The position numbers and the translations under genes are program-made. A stretch of DNA of 64,000 nt. Source: Massariosphaeria phaeospora (Eukaryota; Ascomycota; Dothideomycetes; Pleosporales). Shown here one piece after another: positions 22,602 to 31,351 of this stretch. Below the pieces are notes generated by a model. The model searched no databases. It was not told the origin of the DNA and saw only the letters and a list, made by a program, of their open reading frames with translations. Location of the stretch: assembly GCA_011032825.1 (NCBI GenBank), contig JAADJZ010000005.1, positions 687,001-751,000 of the forward strand. The letters run 5' to 3'. Every line of letters starts with the position of its first letter. Within the stretch, counting starts at the first letter, position 1.

Positions 22602-24690
22602 TTGAAGAGGTTGGCGTTTGGAACAGAGAATTATCCAAGCGGTGGGAGAGAAGAGGACACACGGGAAAGCGATCTCGTCGAAGGCGAAATAAGCAGCGTC
22701 ATGACCAACCACATCGGGCCCGCGGCACTTTGAAAGTGCCGAGCGCGAGACTCGACAAGGAGCTCGACATTGCAGATCGCAAAATCTCGAGCGCTACGGT
22801 ATACTGCTGTCGAAGAGGATGTGCTGTACGGAGTACTGAAGATTCGATGTTCACAGACACGAAGACGTCGGCCTGATAAACAAACATGTTGGACCGACGC
22901 ACGCACTGATAACCAGCCTTGGCTACATGCCCACTTGCGGACCTCCGGGGCTCTGATCGGTCACCTATTGGACGACTTGTATCCATCGAAACAGCAGCAG
23001 AAACCACGGCGCCTTTCCATCGATCGGACGTGTGCTAATAATACAACGTGAACCATAGGTGCTGGAAAGCAAATCCAGGGATCGCTTCAATAATGACGAC
23101 ACGTCTATCTGTCCTGACTGACTGACTGAAAGAGGGCTCATCCGGCTTCAATCCGCACATTATGGCTTTTGGATTGGGTTATGCTTGTATGCGGCAGGGT
23201 AATTGAGTCGGCCTCGATGGTAGTTGATGCGTCCACTGCACCACACTGCAGACCCAGTATCCACCAGGAAGCTGGAGCCTGGGGGGTCACAGAGGCCTTA
23301 TCAAGAGCGGGGAAGAAGCACAGCTGCCAACATATCGTGAGGCATGACACAGACGGACTAGTTTGTGGCTTGACCTCGATGTCCACTGGACGCGAATGCT
23401 GGCGAGCTCTGCCGTGTGTGCCGGTCTAGGTCAGGACTCAACACCAAAGAGCGCGTCGAAACAGCGGTGGGTGGCACCCCTCCCGGTACCAAGTTGGACT
23501 GGACTTGTGTTGAGCAGCACTGGCGGTTGAGCGGAGGCTGGCTTGGTCATGGTCCCCGTTTCCCCTCTTCTGGTGTTGAGAAGCTAGGATGCGGCTAGGA
23601 GCGTCTTGCAGCGCGCTCGCCGAGTAACAATGGCGAACTGGTTGTCTTCGTGCCTGGCGCCAGCATTGCAACCAATTCTCTGCGACTGGCATGCGGCCAG
23701 GTCCCCAGCCGGCGGCCCCTTTGCCGGGCAGCTGGCAGAGGGCGGCGCCGTGGGCGAGGCGATGCAGGTGGTTCGGCGTTACCACGTAGCGGCCGTTGCG
23801 TCTTTGCGATAATAACGCCGTGTTTGAAGTCTGCCATGGCCCATGGGAGCTGAGGGCGTAAGGGGTAGGGGTCGGCCGGCCACGCGAGCGGAGACATCGG
23901 GAGGGCAGCAGGGTTCGCAGAGCGCAGGTTGGAGGTTCCAGGCTCTTCCAACCGTCAACGTGCTGCACAGGCGGCCGATCAGTCAAGGCGCGCTACACAA
24001 AGCCACCAGACGTCGGGCGCAGGCGGTTGACGGTCGCAGACCTCGCAATCGACGCACACAAACCGCTGCTGCAGCCTGAGGATCCGCTTTCGTCCGCGAC
24101 TGTGATTGCGACGGCCGTGCGACGACTGACCCCACTGTGCTCCGTACTCCGCACCGAGTCAAAAGACAAGGAGCTCTTATCTGGGAGCAAAGCGAACGAA
24201 GCTGGGCGGCGGCGTCGAGTGCGAGCCCCGAGCATTCTTCACGCCCCCCCGCATTTCCAGCTTCTCGGTGGGTGGTGGGTCAGAGCTTTTGCAGTTCCAG
24301 TAGATCCGCGCCTTCCAAGGTTCGGCCACCGCCACAGCGCCAGACAGGCCCAAGCCCAAGCACCACTCCTCCTGGCTCGCTCGAAGCTCGAATTCGACGC
24401 CCTCCCACTCTCCCATTCTCCCATCTCCCACGCCCACTCACCCGCGCTGCTTCTCGACGCTGAATCCCATCCCGCGCCTCGCCTCGCATCCCGCTCTGCA
24501 CCCCGGCGCACCCCTTGCGTCGCCCGCCACTCTCCCCACGGCCTCCCATTCCAGCGAGTCCACCCACAACAGCGCCCTCCCCCGTCCACACCCGCATGTC
24601 GAGCCGCGGCGCCTGCAGAGACTTCGTGGAGGGAGGAATCCGGGTGTCCGCCGCCGAGCTGTGAGCGCCGTCCAGGCATTGACCGCAACA
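22602..24690. other. Long divergent intergenic region, 2.1 kb
   Basis: This separates the minus-strand MFS gene from the plus-strand Reg1-like gene, so it should contain both promoters. The right part (about 23.5-24.69 kb) is GC-rich and has open frames on both strands, but none shows family features or consistent splice structure. A pyrimidine-rich leader with cccactcacc-like runs (24400-24600) directly precedes the Reg1-like ATG and is probably 5' UTR. Confidence 0.45.
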
Positions 24691-26518
24691 ATGGCCGAGG
24701 TGCTCTCGCATCTACCCGAGGGCTCGCCCTTCGCCCATGGCCCGCTCCGCTCGTCGAGCTCGCACACGTCCTTCTTCGACGCCGGCGCAGCCTACACGTC
24801 GGCCCGCAAGAACAACTACTCGCACTCGGACCTGCTTTCGCCGCCATTGAGCTCCTCGCACGCCTCCTCGTTCCGCTCGACGCCCTCCAGCAGCCTGTCG
24901 CTGAACACCAAGTTTGACTCCAGCAGCGACGACGAGGATGGCATAGTGTTCCCCGCCTACTCGCTGAACACCAAGCGTGAGCAGGGAGAAGAGCCTGCCG
25001 AAGTGCCTCCCTCGAGCCCCGTTCGCTCCGCTGCCCGTCTGCCACCCTCACCCTCACCGGCGGACAGCGTGCCACGTCTAGACACGCCAGTAACCACGCC
25101 AGACCCGCTACCCACCATTTCAGAGGACGACACGGCCGTGCGACCGGCGCCATCACAGCACGTCGACTATCTGTCCTACGAGTGGAGAGAGGAGGATATA
25201 TGGTCCTCTTGGAGGCATATCGTCGGCCGTCGCTCCATCTACGGCGAGCGCTCCAGACTGGAGAATGCATCGTGGCGGACGTGGGCCAAGAACCAGTTCA
25301 AACTCCAGACCGTCTCGCCGGAGACGCTCAACTGGTGCGTTGGTGCAGCTTTTCCCCCCTGTCACGTCATGTCCATCACTCCTCAGGCGTGCACATTGTG
25401 TTACTTTATTTTGAATCAGTATCGCTAATACCTTGTCTAGGTTAAAGGACTACGACGTGACCTGGCTGTATGGCCCGCTCCAACCTGCGTCGAGTCGGTT
25501 AATGTCGCAGAATGACTCGGAACCTGTTAGCCGGCTGTCCAAGACCAACTCCTTCCTGCACAAGAAGCCAATTCTGAAGAAGCGAAGCATGTCCGAGGTG
25601 ATGCTGCAAAACTCCATTTCCTCATCTTCGCTCGTCAAACAAGCTGCGGCTGCCGTGCATGCACAACAAGTGAGCGACCAGATCTTGGAGCGGAGGAGGG
25701 TGCGGCCTGTCATTGGCCGTGCCACATCCGACTATATCTCGGTTTCAATACCCTCCTGGACGTCGAGTCAAGTCTCCACTACCTACTTCTCTTCACAATC
25801 CACATCCGGATTAGTATCACCTGCCGACCATCATGAGCGCAGACATATCCGATTCGACGACAACGTCGAGCAATGCATCGCTGTCGACTGCAAGGATGCA
25901 GACGACGAGGAGGAAGAAGACTTCAACCACAATCCGTGGGCTAAATACCGTGACGACGACGAGTCTTCTGACGAGGGAGTGGTCATGATGAAGCGATCGC
26001 GCAAGAAGCGGCCTTTGTCGCGCACCAGTTCAAAGGCCAGCATTTCGGGAGAAAGCAAGATCATTGCTAAACTACCCTCTACAACCCTCAAATACCGAAC
26101 AGACTCACCAGATGTGACAGAACAGCACCAATCACATTCTCGTGGATTCTGGCGCTCCAGCGGGCTCTCGCCATCCCCATCACAAGAAACTTTAAGACCA
26201 TCGAATCCTTCTACAAACTTCCTTCTTCCAGAGGATGACAACGAGGAGAATTTCTCCTTCAACGCTTTTGCTACTTACGACGTCAAACAGCACGGTACAC
26301 CGACCCCTTCCGACCCCAATTTTTTACGTCCCTCTACTCCGCCAGGGGGGTCATCTGAGACTAGCGGGCTACGGCGGACACCATCGGGGATGCTGATGGC
26401 CTTTGACGAGATGGACGACGATCCGGCACCGCCCGGCATAATAGGAAGAGTGGTGGACACGGTCAATACAGCGAGAGACATCGCCCACGTCATATGGAAC
26501 GTCGGGTGGAGAAACTGA
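24691..26518 (+). CDS. Reg1-like regulatory subunit of protein phosphatase 1
   Basis: Likely the filamentous-fungal counterpart of yeast Reg1/Hex2, which targets PP1 (Glc7) to Snf1 in glucose repression. Exons: 24691-25334 and 25441-26518, giving 573 residues; the intron is 106 nt. The conserved block (about residues 158-232) reads YLSYEWREEDIWSSWRHIV and continues through ENASWRTWAK and NWLKDYDVTWLYGP; this is the Reg1-type DUF1752 region. At residues 349-353 RHIRF, followed by DDNVEQCIAV, fits the PP1-docking RVxF class. The remainder is Ser/acidic and disordered, with a basic RSRKKRP stretch. The C-terminus NTARDIAHVIWNVGWRN is hydrophobic/aromatic. The ATG at 24691 is the first ATG in frame. 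The function in this organism is inferred. Confidence 0.85.
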
Positions 26519-27506
26519 AAAAGGAGGGCATTTTTAATCACCTATCTATCGGGAGTTTGGTGTGGCTGTATTGCACTAACTAGCATTTGGCGTTAGGTTT
26601 TGGGTGGGAGGCTCGGCGGGCTTCTTTGAGAAAAAAACATACTGGGTTTTTGCGTTTTGTGTTTTTGTTTCTTGTTCTCGATCTGTACGTACGTACGGTA
26701 CCGGTACGGGCACTGGGCGAGGTGTTTGGACTTTGGGGGCGAGGGGATAAGATTACTGGTTACAGCTTAGTTTGCATTATAGTATACATCGCGGTCAGTG
26801 GGCTTGGTCTGGCGGCTTGAAACGGAGATTTCTGCTGGCCGCGAGGTAGTTTGAAAGACTCAATACCTTTCCCCGAGCTGGGTGTTCTTCTTCTCCTTGT
26901 TGGTGGTGCTGGTGGTGTTTGACTGTGAGGTTTATCTTTTGTTGTTGTTGGCTATATTGGACTGTGCGGTTTGTTTGTCTGTTTGTCCGCTTCCCTCAAC
27001 TTTTTTTTCATTCCTAACACGTACGTACCTGGCTGGAGTCGGAGCGTTCGTTTGCAGTAATGAAAAACGGTCGTTTGTTTACTATCGACGTCATGGGTAT
27101 ACGACGGTAACGCTTCGCTTGCGCTCCGGTCGGGCAGTCGGGCGGGCGGTCGGTCGGTTCGGTTCGGTTATCGCTATCTGCAAACTTGCGGTTCTTGCTG
27201 CCACGTCGTCGTGCGGTCGCTGTTTGTTGTTTGTGTTTGCGGTGATGAAGGATGACGGACGGGCGGACGATCCAAGGAAGGATGGATGGATGGATATATA
27301 CGTTTACCATGTAGTTAAGTCGTCTCGTCTCGTCTTTCGCATCGCCTTCCGAAAATCAAATACTTACTCGCTCTGAGTATACATATACGCACCTTTACCT
27401 TCACATTCAAGTTCACATTGATTCCCGCTGCCCATTCAATTCATCGTGCATCGTCCTCGCCTTTATTCCTTTCCTCCCTACCTCCCCACATACCTCCCCT
27501 CCCCCC
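26519..27506. other. Intergenic, ~1 kb, rich in simple repeats
   Basis: This is the 3' flank of the Reg1-like gene and upstream region of the first small zinc-knuckle gene. It is G/T-rich, with several low-complexity tracts: GTACGTACGTACGGTACCGGTAC at 26685-26707 (largely self-complementary), GGTCG/GGTTCG runs near 27140-27170, and (GGAT)n near 27279-27297. No coding gene is supported. Confidence 0.5.
26685..26707. repeat. Self-complementary GTAC-rich element
   Basis: A short palindromic tract made of GTAC and GGTACC units. A related ACGTACGTACC sequence occurs near 27019. It could be a chance simple repeat in the 3' flank. Confidence 0.4.
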
Positions 27507-27755
27507 ATGCCCCACCACTCCTCCCGCGAAAGCGAAATCCCCCTCTCCTCCGTCGCCGGCTGGAAATGCTGCCGCTGCCGCCGCCGCAACCGCGGCAGAG
27601 TCGGCGGCGCGTGTAGACGCTGGTTCGGATATCCGTATTGGAGCTTTTGTGGGCATCGCTCGTGTCGCGGGTGTGGGTGTAAGTTGGTGGTGGTGGAGAG
27701 GAGGAGGAGTAGGAGTAGGATTGGGTGGGGGAAGTTGTTGTTTGGGGGGCGGTAG
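27507..27755 (+). CDS. Small zinc-knuckle protein, cluster member 1
   Basis: An intronless 82-residue frame, first of five related neighbours. Visible motifs: W19-K-C21-C-R-C24-x3-N28, which is the first half of a RanBP2-type zinc finger (W-x-C-x2-C-x3-N). A single C36 follows in ACRRW, then C48-G-H50-x2-C53-x2-C56. After a basic linker comes the C-terminal G-W74-G-K-L-L-F. The protein is very Arg-rich in the finger. There is no signal peptide. Function is unknown; the spacing of Cys and His suggests two zinc sites. It is the least certain member because it lacks the upstream box shared by members 2-4, but the common motif order argues for a real gene. Confidence 0.6.
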   Translation: MPHHSSRESEIPLSSVAGWKCCRCRRRNRGRVGGACRRWFGYPYWSFCGHRSCRGCGCKLVVVERRRSRSRIGWGKLLFGGR

Positions 27756-27962
27756 GGAGGAGGGGGGAGATGGGAGCAGGGAGGGGGGAGTACATGGAGA
27801 TGGCGTTGGGGGAGTCGTTGTTGTGTTGGTAGGTAGCTGGGCTGTTTGGCATTGTGGGGTGTAGATGATGTTGGGTAGATAGGTGGTGTGAGAGTTTGCT
27901 GCTTTACATGTTAGTTAGGGTGCGGCGGCTGTTTGTGGGGATGCTGGGTTGGGCTGGTACAT

Positions 27963-27979
27963 ACATTAATATGCTGGCG
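27963..27979 (+). promoter_or_regulatory. Shared upstream box, copy A
   Basis: ACATTAATATGCTGGCG lies about 131 bp before the ATG of cluster member 2. It differs from copies B and C at one position over the core ACATTAAYATGCTGGC. A GATGCTGGGT segment just upstream is also shared with the region before member 3, so the box is part of a duplicated promoter region. Confidence 0.65.
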
Positions 27980-28109
27980 ATCCCGCGCCCCCATATCCGA
28001 TTCCCTAATCCTAAACAACCAGTCAGTCAGTCGTCTAGTCTTCGTTTTCTTTTCTGCTCCAGCATTCTGCTATCTTCCACATCCCTCCTGACCTTACCTT
28101 CAACGCACC

Positions 28110-28328
28110 ATGACCCACCAAAGACAGATCCCTATGTCCCACGTCAAAGGCTGGAAATGCTGTGTCTGCGCGCACGTCACAGTTAACGGAGCCCAATTGT
28201 GTACAGGCTGGTCCGCGCAGAATATAATATCGCGGTGTTGGCACTGGGGCTTTAGGTGTCCGTCGTGTATGCTGGTTTTTGTAGATAGACGGAGGAAGTG
28301 GTGGCGTTCGCTGCTTGGAATGAAGTAG
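28110..28328 (+). CDS. Small zinc-knuckle protein, cluster member 2
   Basis: An intronless 72-residue frame. Motifs: W15-K-C17-C-V-C20-x3-T24 (Asn of the consensus replaced by Thr), C31-T-G-W, C43-W-H45, C50-x2-C53, then a basic run and W64-W65-R-S-L-L. The ATG sits in AACGCACCATGAC, a context repeated before member 3 (AACGCACCATGG), which supports this start. The shared upstream box precedes it. No secretion signal or membrane segment is seen. Biochemical role unknown; a metal-binding adaptor or nucleic-acid binder is possible. Confidence 0.68.
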   Translation: MTHQRQIPMSHVKGWKCCVCAHVTVNGAQLCTGWSAQNIISRCWHWGFRCPSCMLVFVDRRRKWWRSLLGMK

Positions 28329-28513
28329 CGTTTAAGATGTAGGTGAGTGTTGAGGGGGAGGGAAATGTGACATACATACATGCAATGCGTGGGAGAGAGA
28401 CAGTAGAAGGGCTCCGTGTCACAGCAACATATTCTGAAGTGATGTCCGTCAGTCCGTTTGTTTTGCTGCGCCCACGGGATGCTGGGTGTTTGTAGGGAAA
28501 CAATGGAAGTGGT

Positions 28514-28529
28514 ACATTAACATGCTGGC
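28514..28529 (+). promoter_or_regulatory. Shared upstream box, copy B
   Basis: ACATTAACATGCTGGC lies about 127 bp before the ATG of cluster member 3 and is identical over 16 bases to copy C. Downstream similarity continues (TTCGAT...., then CTGCTACA..TACCAC versus CCGCTACAAATTACCAC after copy C). Confidence 0.7.
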
Positions 28530-28655
28530 TTCCCATATTTCGATCTACGTTCTTACATCAGTCTGCTACACCTACCACAACAAGTCTTTTGCCTACACTA
28601 CCCACCCACCTGCCTCTTTCATATTGATTCCGACTTCCACAGACTCTAACGCACC

Positions 28656-29045
28656 ATGGACGCCAGCGCGCTCCCCCCGCTCTCCGACATCACCTCATGG
28701 CGCTGCTGCTACTGCAACCAGTACAACTACCCTGTAGACCCTAACGAACCTGCATACACCGCAAACAACGACAGCACCGAAAGCTTTGCGAGCACCGAAA
28801 ACTTTACCGACATTGAAGATTCCGAGGTACACAAATACAGAACCGCCGGAAACAGTAGAAGCGAGGGAAACGCGGAAGATACGGAACGCCCTATGTGTAG
28901 GGGCTGGCTGGATAATTACCCCCAGGGCTCGTACACGGATTGTTATCATAAGAGGTGTGCGGGATGTACGTGTGTTTTGAAGGCGAGCCAGGAAGAGGTG
29001 AAGCGAGCGCCGTGGTGGAGGATATTCTTGTCGAGGTTGAGATAG
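28656..29045 (+). CDS. Small zinc-knuckle protein, cluster member 3, with acidic insert
   Basis: An intronless 129-residue frame. W15-R-C17-C-Y-C20-x3-N24 opens the knuckle. About 55 residues of acidic, Ser/Thr/Asn-rich sequence (residues 25-80) then separate it from the second half: M-C81-R-G-W, C96-Y-H98-x2-C101-x2-C104-x-C106. The protein closes with the family tail P-W120-W121-R-I-F-L. The same Cys/His order as the neighbours with a long insertion suggests a real, diverged paralogue. The start context AACGCACCATGG is good. Function unknown. Confidence 0.7.
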   Translation: MDASALPPLSDITSWRCCYCNQYNYPVDPNEPAYTANNDSTESFASTENFTDIEDSEVHKYRTAGNSRSEGNAEDTERPMCRGWLDNYPQGSYTDCYHKRCAGCTCVLKASQEEVKRAPWWRIFLSRLR

Positions 29046-29503
29046 GTTGTTCGGTCTCCCTCTCTCGACCATGTCCGCATGCGGTCAACCGTCGTGGCCG
29101 AGTGACGAGATATACACGTATCGCATCTATTGGAATGGCGGTGCTGCTCTTATCATTACTTCGTTTTACAACAATATCTAGATTTATAAAGGCTTGCTGA
29201 AGCCGCATCCGATCGTTCTGCAATGTGGGTGTTAGTGCCGTGGATGTACGCGGGATTTGATGGACAGTCAGAGCGGGTTGGAAGTGTATTTCGTTGGGGT
29301 AGAGATGAGAGGGCGAATCTTGACAAAGTAGAAGCGGGACGTACAGTGAAACTGAGGTGAACAGCCGTGGGGTTCATCGATAAGATTGTGGGTTTGCGTT
29401 CGCGGTTTTCCGGGAACTCTGCTGTCCACCTCTATTGTGATGGTAGTCTGAAGCCTACTTCCGCCACGTAACGCTGCTTGTTTGCGATGTCGATAGAAGG
29501 AAT
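29046..29503. other. Spacer between cluster members 3 and 4
   Basis: A 458-bp gap on the plus strand with no sixth zinc-knuckle frame. A GTGGCCGAGTG string near 29094 resembles the start of a tRNA, but no cloverleaf follows. It probably contains the member 3 terminator. Confidence 0.45.
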
Positions 29504-29520
29504 ACATTAACATGCTGGCG
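29504..29520 (+). promoter_or_regulatory. Shared upstream box, copy C
   Basis: ACATTAACATGCTGGCG lies about 111 bp before the ATG of cluster member 4 and is identical to copy B over 16 bases. The near-constant distance of the three copies to their ATGs favours a promoter or leader element over chance. Confidence 0.7.
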
Positions 29521-29630
29521 GCCATGCTTCGATTCTTGCCTCAAGCAATCCGCTACAAATTACCACCCGGTCTCTTAGACTCCCTCTCAAAACCTGCTCT
29601 ACTCTTGAATCTTGTAAATAGCAACCCACT

Positions 29631-29885
29631 ATGGCCGGTAGACCCCCGCGGTGGGACAACAGAAGACCGCTAGCAGCTGCTATTGAGGGGTGGATCTGTT
29701 CTGAATGCGTTCAGTACAATCTAGTTAGATACCGAGTATGTATATTCCGGCGGTTGCCCTATCCTTTGCCGTGGCCTTGCACGCGGTGTGGTCACACCAA
29801 ATGTTGGCTTTGTAGGTGGATTATGAGGCATGATTATGATGCAGAGAGGCCAAAGCCGTGGTGGAAGATGTTGTTTTCGATATAG
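29631..29885 (+). CDS. Small zinc-knuckle protein, cluster member 4
   Basis: An intronless 84-residue frame. W21-I-C23-S-E-C26-x3-N30 matches the RanBP2-type opening. C37 follows, then C50-x2-C53-G-H55-x2-C58-x2-C61, the most complete second cluster in the family. The tail P-W77-W78-K-M-L-F-S-I is close to that of member 3. The frame is rich in Trp and Arg. The shared upstream box (copy C) precedes it. It has no signal peptide. It is the best template for defining the family consensus. Function unknown. Confidence 0.72.
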   Translation: MAGRPPRWDNRRPLAAAIEGWICSECVQYNLVRYRVCIFRRLPYPLPWPCTRCGHTKCWLCRWIMRHDYDAERPKPWWKMLFSI

Positions 29886-30199
29886 AGACAGGGAGAAAAG
29901 AATTCGGTTGGGAAACAAAAAGATGAGAACGGACACTGTTGGAAGGGTAGTGAGCCACACGTGGCAGCTAGCTAAGACCGGGACGTCTGTTGTCAGCGTT
30001 TTCGGTGATATCTAGTCCAAAGCATTCTGCCTCCGCGTCACAGCTTGTGTTTGTAGGGCAGGTATCAGCCATATATCACTTAGTTAGAGACCCACTTCTT
30101 CCGCTCTCGTTCCTAACTCTTTCAAGGACGACCTCCAAACATCGCCGCAATAGCCAAAGAAAGTCTTGATTTGTTGGATTGCGTGTGGAGAAACCAGCG
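29886..30199. other. Spacer between cluster members 4 and 5
   Basis: A 314-bp gap. TTGTGTTTGTAGGGCAGG near 30044 resembles the GTGTTTGTAGGGAAAC segment near 28488, another sign that upstream DNA was duplicated with the genes. The ACATTAAC box itself is not found here. Confidence 0.45.
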
Positions 30200-30616
30200 A
30201 TGCCTTCTACAACAAGCAACGGACCACAATCTTCTACTTCAGCCAGTGGTCCGGTTGCTGCTGCGGGCACTAATCCTACATCATCTTCCGCACAAGCTAG
30301 TGGTCCGTCGTCTTCTGCGGCAACCAGCGGACCATCAGCTCCTACACACAATAGTGGATCCTCGGCTCCGGTAACCTCTTCTACTGCACCCAGTAAACCG
30401 ATGTCGTCTGCTGGAGAAGTCAAATGGAAGTGCTGTCACTGCGGCTGCTTGAACTCGACTGAAGACCACATATGTACAGGCAGAGTCGACAAACCGTGCG
30501 GCCATAGAAGGAAGCACAAGCAAAAAAATTGCAACAAGTGCAGGGTGGTTCAAGTGAGGAGGGGAAAAGCAAGAAGACCAGAGTCTGTTTGGAAAGGGTG
30601 TTTTTGTTTTAAATAG
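30200..30616 (+). CDS. Small zinc-knuckle protein, cluster member 5, with Ser/Pro-rich N-terminus
   Basis: An intronless 138-residue frame from ATG 30200. The first ~70 residues are Ser/Ala/Pro/Thr-rich with four to five [AST]-S-G-P-like units. The zinc-knuckle module follows: K-W76-K-C78-C-H-C81-x3-N85, C92-T-G-R, C100-G-H102, C111-x2-C114, then a basic stretch and W131-K-G-C-F-C-F. I-C-T-G-R parallels L-C-T-G-W of member 2. The repetitive N-terminal extension is unique in the cluster. Function unknown. Confidence rests on the shared motif order, not on a known homologue. Confidence 0.68.
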   Translation: MPSTTSNGPQSSTSASGPVAAAGTNPTSSSAQASGPSSSAATSGPSAPTHNSGSSAPVTSSTAPSKPMSSAGEVKWKCCHCGCLNSTEDHICTGRVDKPCGHRRKHKQKNCNKCRVVQVRRGKARRPESVWKGCFCFK

Positions 30617-31351
30617 AGAGATTACGTGTAGACTTGAGCGGGTAGATGACAGCGGATGTGTCTTGTACGTGATAGTGTTACGATACGAGGTATACCGCTA
30701 CCTTGGTAGAGAACGGGGATATGTATCCTTCCCAGCCCGGGCCGCTCAGACATCACGTGTCTCGTACGTTGCAGCCCTGGAGGTGCCCAGTGCTGGTTGG
30801 AAGGTCGTCGTTACTTCATCTCGTACGCGGCTGCTCTCATCTCCGAGAGGCTTCCGTGGCTTTTATGGATCCGCTGTCTCACCTGCCAGAGCAATGACGT
30901 CTCGCCTGACAGCGCCAGAAACAACCTCATGCTATAGGGAAAAGTGGAGGCCTTGCAAGGTGACACATGCGGGAATTGGGACTCGCAGCGTGAGCGGTTG
31001 CCGTGTTCGGCGGCAGAATAGAGTGGTGAGATGAGGCAGGTGGGAATAATGGTCGGCAGAGACCACTTGTCCCCAAGGTGCATTGTTTCTCGAAGTGTCG
31101 ATGGAGGCCGCCGGTGCTGAGTGCTGAGGCGGCACTCGCGTAGTGAAAGCCGTGCGTGGGGTTGGGCCAATCAGCGCGCGGCCGAGCTCTGGGATCTCCG
31201 CCTTTGCCCTCAAAAGACCACCGTTGCACTTTGGACCCGGCCACGCCTTTTAACCCAATTGCGCCGCTGCCCATCCCAACGACCACTTCATCACCTTCTT
31301 CCTGCAACCTCTCAAGTCCTCTGCTCTCCACTTGACAGCAGGCAAAGCACA
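30617..31351. promoter_or_regulatory. Calnexin upstream region with CCAAT box
   Basis: This 735-bp region is gene-free. GGGCCAATCAG at 31165-31175 contains a CCAAT pentamer 181 bp before the calnexin ATG, a sensible distance for a fungal promoter element. An exact ER-stress ERSE spacing (CCAAT-N9-CCACG) is not present. CTTTTAACCC near 31246 may be a weak TATA-like site. A CACGTG E-box-like hexamer occurs near 30755. Confidence 0.4.

Noticed and set aside
23438..24480. Several overlapping frames on both strands upstream of the Reg1-like gene
   Set aside because: Frames in up to five readings overlap in GC-rich DNA, without conserved motifs or plausible splice sites. It is more likely promoter and leader.
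29084..29160. Possible tRNA (GTGGCCGAGTG)
   Set aside because: The string resembles a D-arm start, but no matching acceptor stem, anticodon arm or T-loop (GGTTCRANNCC) follows.
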